Source: Desulfuromonadaceae bacterium
Lineage (GTDB): Bacteria > Desulfobacterota > Desulfuromonadia > Desulfuromonadales > Geopsychrobacteraceae
Assembly (NCBI GenBank): GCA_013138655.1
Contig: WTCI01000305.1
Coordinates: 1 to 8,220 of the forward strand
Reading direction: 5' to 3'
Length of the DNA stretch: 8,220 bases
The notes beneath the pieces are model-generated. The model had not been told where the DNA came from. It ran no database searches and was given only the letters and a program-made list of their open reading frames with translations. Made by a program: the position numbers and the translations under genes. Shown one piece after another: positions 5,699 through 8,220 of this stretch. The stretch's first letter is position 1, and each line of letters opens with the position of its first letter.

Positions 5699-6376
5699 TT
5701 AAGGGCCACGCTCAGCGAGCCAGATCGCATGGAGGTCGCCCTGTTTACCGTCCGACCGCACCCGGACCTGTTTCACCGTGAAACCTACCTTTCGCAGACG
5801 TTCCATGAAGTCACGGTCAGGACTGGTCGACCACACGGCCAGAATACCCCCTGGCCGTAGCGCTGCGTAGGACGCAGTCAACCCATCCATACTGTAGAGC
5901 CAATTATTTTTCTTGCGGGTTAAGCCCTCTGGGCCATTATCGACGTCGAGCAAGATCGCATCATAGGCCTGCCGTTCTGCCCTCAGAATCTTGGCGACAT
6001 CGCCCACTCGAACCGTGGTCCGTATATCCTGAAGCGGATGGCCCGCATGCTTTCCAAGATGGCCCCGATTCCACGTCACCACTGCCGGTACCAGTTCGCC
6101 CACTACCACTTCGGCATTGTCCCCGAGGTGGCGCAGTGCTGCGGCCAGGGTGAACCCCATGCCCAGGCCACCGATCAGCACACGGGGCTGGGAACGACCG
6201 GCGATTTTGCTGCAGGTAAGCTTAGCCAGCGAATCTTCGGACTCATGTTCAAGAGTGTTCATGAGTTGACCACCGCTCTTGATGTTGATCGAGAATTGAT
6301 CATCGCTCTGGTAGAAGCAAAGTTCGTCATCGCTTCCAGGTATCTGTGCCGTATCGAGTAATTTCCAGGGAGTCAT
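5699..6376 (-). CDS. Spermidine-synthase-like SAM-binding (Rossmann) protein
   Basis: The 225-residue protein has the nucleotide-binding core of the spermidine synthase/methyltransferase superfamily. VLIGGLGMGFT (66-76) is motif I, VVGELVPAVVTWNRG (91-105) holds the acidic residue E94 that normally contacts the ribose, VGDV (124-127) is the next acidic motif, and YDAILLDVDNGPEGL (138-152) is the motif IV region, followed by LRPGGILAVWS (173-183). True spermidine synthases carry a DxxDP signature and about 280-300 residues. Here the motif is DVDNGP and the protein is shorter, so aminopropyl transfer to putrescine is doubtful. Such small stand-alone members are common in proteobacteria and are often annotated only as spermidine synthase-like. 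The ATG at 6376 has only a weak ribosome-binding site (CGAGA). It lies 167 bp downstream of the discoidin-like gene on the same strand. Confidence 0.82.
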   Translation of the reverse strand: MTPWKLLDTAQIPGSDDELCFYQSDDQFSINIKSGGQLMNTLEHESEDSLAKLTCSKIAGRSQPRVLIGGLGMGFTLAAALRHLGDNAEVVVGELVPAVVTWNRGHLGKHAGHPLQDIRTTVRVGDVAKILRAERQAYDAILLDVDNGPEGLTRKKNNWLYSMDGLTASYAALRPGGILAVWSTSPDRDFMERLRKVGFTVKQVRVRSDGKQGDLHAIWLAERGP

Positions 6377-6543
6377 TGATATATCTCGCGTTATTAAACA
6401 GGGAGTGAGCGGCCGGAAAAGCCCAACATGCTCTCAGGGGGAGGAAGGGGGCTCCGCTGTGGTATCTGCTAGAGTTGCTACCGCAGATCGATCTGGCCCT
6501 TTTGCTCAGGACCAAACCGTCTTCCGACCAGGGGTTTCTGCGT
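6377..6543. other. Spacer between two minus-strand genes, with a 12-bp palindrome
   Basis: This spacer includes the perfect palindrome CAGATCGATCTG at 6484-6495. It could be an operator for the downstream spermidine-synthase-like gene, but nothing else supports that. I see no clear terminator or promoter. Confidence 0.3.
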
Positions 6544-7017
6544 TCATGCGAGTTGAAGCTGTTTGAGCGAAGCACAGACAGCAGAGCCACTGATGTCTGG
6601 AACAATTCTCAATTCGAGTGCCGTCACCCCGTTGAGGTCAACCATGTAGTCCTCTACCTCATGGGTCGTGCTTGGCGGGCTGAAACTAAACTGCTGGCGC
6701 ACAATCTCCCGGTAAGTCTGCTGGCCATCCACTGACCAGAGCAGCACGAACTCTTGCGTGCGGGCCTGATTTTCTTCCTCGAATTGCAGGTGGATTCGCC
6801 TGATCCTCAGCGGTTCGGCAAAGAGAAGACGAACCGTCTGCTCCCCGGGGTGCATCGCCCGCCACCCCGGCCCGGTGCCGGGAATGATGGCTGACTCGAT
6901 CGGGTGGGCGGCAGTTTCGGAAGTGAGCTCGATCTCCGCGAGAGGTTCCAGGTCCAACCAGCCCTGTTCGGGGGGGGATAATTCCTTTGAGCTTTGCTTG
7001 ATAATCCGCTTGCGCAT
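6544..7017 (-). CDS. Small discoidin (F5/8 type C)-like domain protein
   Basis: The 157-residue protein looks like a single galactose-binding-like beta-sandwich of the discoidin/carbohydrate-binding type. Residues 20-45 (WLDLEPLAEIELTSE...ESAI) form the start, and GWRAMHPGEQTVRLLFAEPL (51-70) and RIRRIHLQFEEE (71-82) the typical 'structured loop then strand' part. RTQEFVLLWSVDG (86-98), REIVRQQFSFSPP (103-115) and VEDYMVDLNGVTALELRIVPD (121-141) complete the sandwich. There is no signal peptide or membrane segment, so it probably works in the cytoplasm, unlike most discoidin domains. The basic N-terminus (MRKRIIKQ) is a short tail. ATG at 7017 is preferred to the adjacent TTG at 7020 because AGAGAGG lies at a good distance. 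The ligand is unknown. An IS3-like transposase end begins 36 bp upstream of the start. Confidence 0.72.
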   Translation of the reverse strand: MRKRIIKQSSKELSPPEQGWLDLEPLAEIELTSETAAHPIESAIIPGTGPGWRAMHPGEQTVRLLFAEPLRIRRIHLQFEEENQARTQEFVLLWSVDGQQTYREIVRQQFSFSPPSTTHEVEDYMVDLNGVTALELRIVPDISGSAVCASLKQLQLA

Positions 7018-7052
7018 CAACGTACCTCTCTCTGATTTTTGTAATAAGGGTC

Positions 7053-7135
7053 TGGACTTACCCCAGTTTACTAGACACTGGCTGTCTGTTTTCCAACGCG
7101 TGTTCGAAGCCCTCTGGGGTCATCCCGCCGACATA
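7053..7135 (-). pseudogene. IS3-like transposase tail with terminal inverted repeat
   Basis: The minus strand reads YVGGMTPEGFEHALENRQPV followed by SSKLG and a stop at 7058-7060. This is the style of an IS3-family OrfB C-terminus (tail '...TPExFE...'). The stop falls inside TGGACTTACCCC-AGTTTACTAGACAC (7053-7078), which resembles IS3-family terminal repeats of the type TGGACTGACCCC...AGT...GACAC. Only about 25 codons remain and the body of the transposase is missing, so the copy is dead. The element end lies 36 bp before the discoidin-like gene and may have altered its promoter. Confidence 0.55.
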
Positions 7136-7136
7136 G

Positions 7137-7245
7137 GGGGCGGGTGACGCAGTTTATATATATAACAGGTTCCTAGCTTCTAGATATGCGATAATCGGGA
7201 CGTCAAGCAGGGGACGTCTGGACGTCAAGCACTCGTCCCCTTATG
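7137..7245. repeat. Degenerate repeat, copy 2 (matches 2431-2542)
   Basis: The ends match copy 1 (18-bp block at 16/18, and an exact 14-bp block CTCGTCCCCTTATG at 7232-7245). The interior contains a 12-bp direct repeat, GGACGTCAAGCA, at 7198-7209 and 7220-7231 (22-bp period). It also contains an 8-bp inverted pair, AGGGGACG (7209-7216) with CGTCCCCT (7234-7241). Confidence 0.35.
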
Positions 7246-7262
7246 TTCTTCGATGCTGTGGG

Positions 7263-7286
7263 AGGGGGCCGCTAGAGCGGCTCCCT
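7263..7286 (-). terminator. Strong hairpin just past the thioesterase stop, no T-run
   Basis: Bases 7263-7273 (AGGGGGCCGCT) pair with 7276-7286 (AGCGGCTCCCT), nearly all G-C, around a very short loop. It lies 7 bp beyond the stop of the minus-strand thioesterase gene. The minus-strand continuation has no run of T, so it is either a weak or atypical terminator or a structure protecting the mRNA 3' end. It is enclosed by the 9-bp inverted pair TAATCGGGA (7192-7200) and TCCCGATTA (7288-7296). Confidence 0.45.
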
Positions 7287-7293
7287 ATCCCGA

Positions 7294-7755
7294 TTAGACA
7301 GATTCATTTTCTTTCAAAACAATAGCAACATAGACGCCTTCGTGGTTTCCGCCAGTGCCAGAGGAACTTTCAATTCTGGATTGCACAGTGATACGAGCAC
7401 GGCCATGTCTTGTTAATGTTTTTATGAATTTTTCCCATGTTTCTGTGTCTGGAAGGGCGCATGTTGCTTTGAAGTCATCATCGACTGGATCCTGAAAATC
7501 GAAAGAACTTTTTTGAATTACTAATCTGTTTTTGATTCCACTTTCTTGCAACTTTAGGAAAAGCAATGTCCACCCAGATAGAATTCCTAAAGCTGATATG
7601 CTCCCACCGAATGCCGTATTCCTGTGATTTAAATTTGGGTTCAACGGTGCTGATATGGAAACCATTTCACCGTCAAATGATTCAACAACAGCTCCAAGGT
7701 GTGAAGTTAGTGGTATATGATCGTGTATGTATGAAGTGATTTCAGATAAGTTCAT
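7294..7755 (-). CDS. YiiD C-terminal-type hotdog thioesterase-like protein
   Basis: The 153-residue protein fits the thioesterase domain found at the C-terminus of YiiD (hotdog fold). The diagnostic stretch is NPNLNHRNTAFGGSISALG (39-57), equivalent to the family's PN-N..GTAFGGS motif, followed by a hydrophobic helix GILSGWTLLFLKL (57-69). VIQKSSFDFQDPVDDDFKATC (79-99) and GRARITVQSRI (118-128) are the later strands. Length is usual for a free-standing member. The likely reaction is hydrolysis of an acyl-thioester such as an acyl-CoA; the substrate is unknown. ATG 7755 is chosen for AGGA nine bases upstream. The frame stays open to 7956, but that extension is not protein-like and has no ribosome-binding site. 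The gene is AT-richer than its neighbours and flanked by repeats and a RAYT, which suggests acquisition. It is probably cytoplasmic. Confidence 0.78.
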   Translation of the reverse strand: MNLSEITSYIHDHIPLTSHLGAVVESFDGEMVSISAPLNPNLNHRNTAFGGSISALGILSGWTLLFLKLQESGIKNRLVIQKSSFDFQDPVDDDFKATCALPDTETWEKFIKTLTRHGRARITVQSRIESSSGTGGNHEGVYVAIVLKENESV

Positions 7756-8022
7756 TTTATTGATTCCTGTCTGACGGTTAAGATAACCGGCGGCGACGTG
7801 AAACTTGCGAACTACCGGATTTTTCAAATTTATTGCAGAAGTATTTGTCCGTCCGCGTTGATTAGACTGATAATAGTGCAGGCCCCCTCCTGGATATCGG
7901 AGTACCCGGTATCCTTTGAGATGACACAAACCCTCAAAAAAAGGAGCCCGCACCATGAGATTTTACACCAAACAGCATCAATTTTACTGCGACAGATTAC
8001 AAAGATTCCGGGGACATAACAT
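7756..8022. other. Gap between the RAYT stop and the thioesterase start
   Basis: No gene is supported. The inverted pair GATTTTACACC (7959-7969) and GGTGTAAAATC (8058-8068) links this gap to the end of the RAYT gene. Read on the minus strand, seven Ts (7935-7941, As on plus) follow a GC-rich patch, but I find no stem directly in front of them. Confidence 0.5.
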
Positions 8023-8220
8023 CTATTTATTCTTTCGTGGCCGTCCGGGTTTACACGGGTGTAAAATCCGCCCTGTCAGCGATTCCAGAGACGATACAAA
8101 CGCATCACTGCCGACAGGACGTCCCGTCCTCGTTCCCTGTAATACCCGATTGAGTTTCTCCTCATCGTCTTGGTGCAGAAAGCGTGTCCAGTCGTCAACC
8201 ATTTCCGGTAAGGTTCTTTC
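8023..8220 (-). CDS. REP-associated tyrosine transposase (RAYT), C-terminal part
   Basis: The last 65 codons of a minus-strand gene are present; the rest lies beyond the right edge. The tail matches the RAYT/TnpA_REP family closely: DDWTRFL at residues 9-15 of the visible part, an acidic helix (HQDDEEKLNRVL), then TRTGRPVGSDAFVSSLESLT, and a basic end with GRPRK. The 'trtGRPlGsexFvxxLE....kpGRPrk' tail is characteristic of proteobacterial RAYTs, which are Y1 (HUH) transposases that handle REP hairpins as single-stranded DNA. The catalytic HUH and tyrosine lie outside the window, so activity cannot be judged. The stop TAG is at 8023-8025. REP-like units are found in this window at 257-458, but not right beside the gene. 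Confidence 0.88.
   Translation of the reverse strand, partial: ERTLPEMVDDWTRFLHQDDEEKLNRVLQGTRTGRPVGSDAFVSSLESLTGRILHPCKPGRPRKNK
8050..8066. repeat. Palindrome TTTACAC-GGG-TGTAAA at the end of the RAYT gene
   Basis: TTTACAC (8050-8056) pairs with GTGTAAA (8060-8066) inside the coding end of the RAYT. The right arm is also part of GGTGTAAAATC (8058-8068), which pairs with GATTTTACACC at 7959-7969. The local and distant pairings exclude each other. Confidence 0.5.

Noticed and set aside
6327..6605. Minus-strand frame of 92 codons across the spacer between two genes.
   Set aside because: It overlaps both neighbours in another frame and has no ribosome-binding site or recognisable motif.
7756..7956. 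N-terminal extension of the thioesterase-like frame.
   Set aside because: The extension is not protein-like and the family begins near ATG 7755, which has a ribosome-binding site.

Overview
The window looks like chromosomal DNA of an anaerobic or respiratory deltaproteobacterium, probably near Desulfuromonadales/Geobacterales or Desulfovibrio. That placement is inferred from the two-gene lactate dehydrogenase (LutC plus a fused LutB-LutA iron-sulfur protein), the stand-alone CxxC...CxxC tail domain, and the abundance of RAYT/REP-like and insertion-sequence debris. It is not proven by any marker gene. GC content is patchy: the core genes are GC-rich, while the small membrane gene (1977-2399) and the thioesterase-like gene (7294-7755) are clearly AT-richer.

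Left part, 1-2400. A doubtful partial reading frame leaves the left edge on the minus strand. It is followed by five REP-like palindromic units (257-458). Next comes an RNase Z-like metallo-beta-lactamase-fold hydrolase (627-1742, plus). Behind it is a roughly 180-bp insertion-sequence remnant with short inverted ends, and then a small two-helix membrane protein with a C-terminal four-cysteine domain (1977-2399, plus).

Centre, 2401-5510. An intergenic control region carries a tandem 10-bp repeat, a TTGACA promoter element and a perfect GntR/LldR-type operator. It leads into the lactate operon: LutC (2689-3252), then a fused LutB-LutA protein (3264-5420) carrying a LUD domain, two 4Fe-4S motifs and two CCG domains. 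A rho-independent terminator follows. These two proteins together should form a membrane-peripheral L-lactate dehydrogenase feeding electrons to the quinone pool, likely repressed by an LldR-type regulator that responds to lactate.

Right part, 5699-8220, all genes on minus. It holds a spermidine-synthase-like Rossmann protein (5699-6376), a discoidin-like small protein (6544-7017), an IS3-like transposase tail (about 7053-7135), a hairpin-rich degenerate repeat (7137-7296), a YiiD-type hotdog thioesterase (7294-7755), and the C-terminus of a REP-associated tyrosine transposase (8023-8220, cut by the edge). The RAYT tail at one end and REP-like units at the other suggest this stretch has been repeatedly visited by RAYT-mobilised elements. 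I see no CRISPR array, no RNA gene and no clear defence system.
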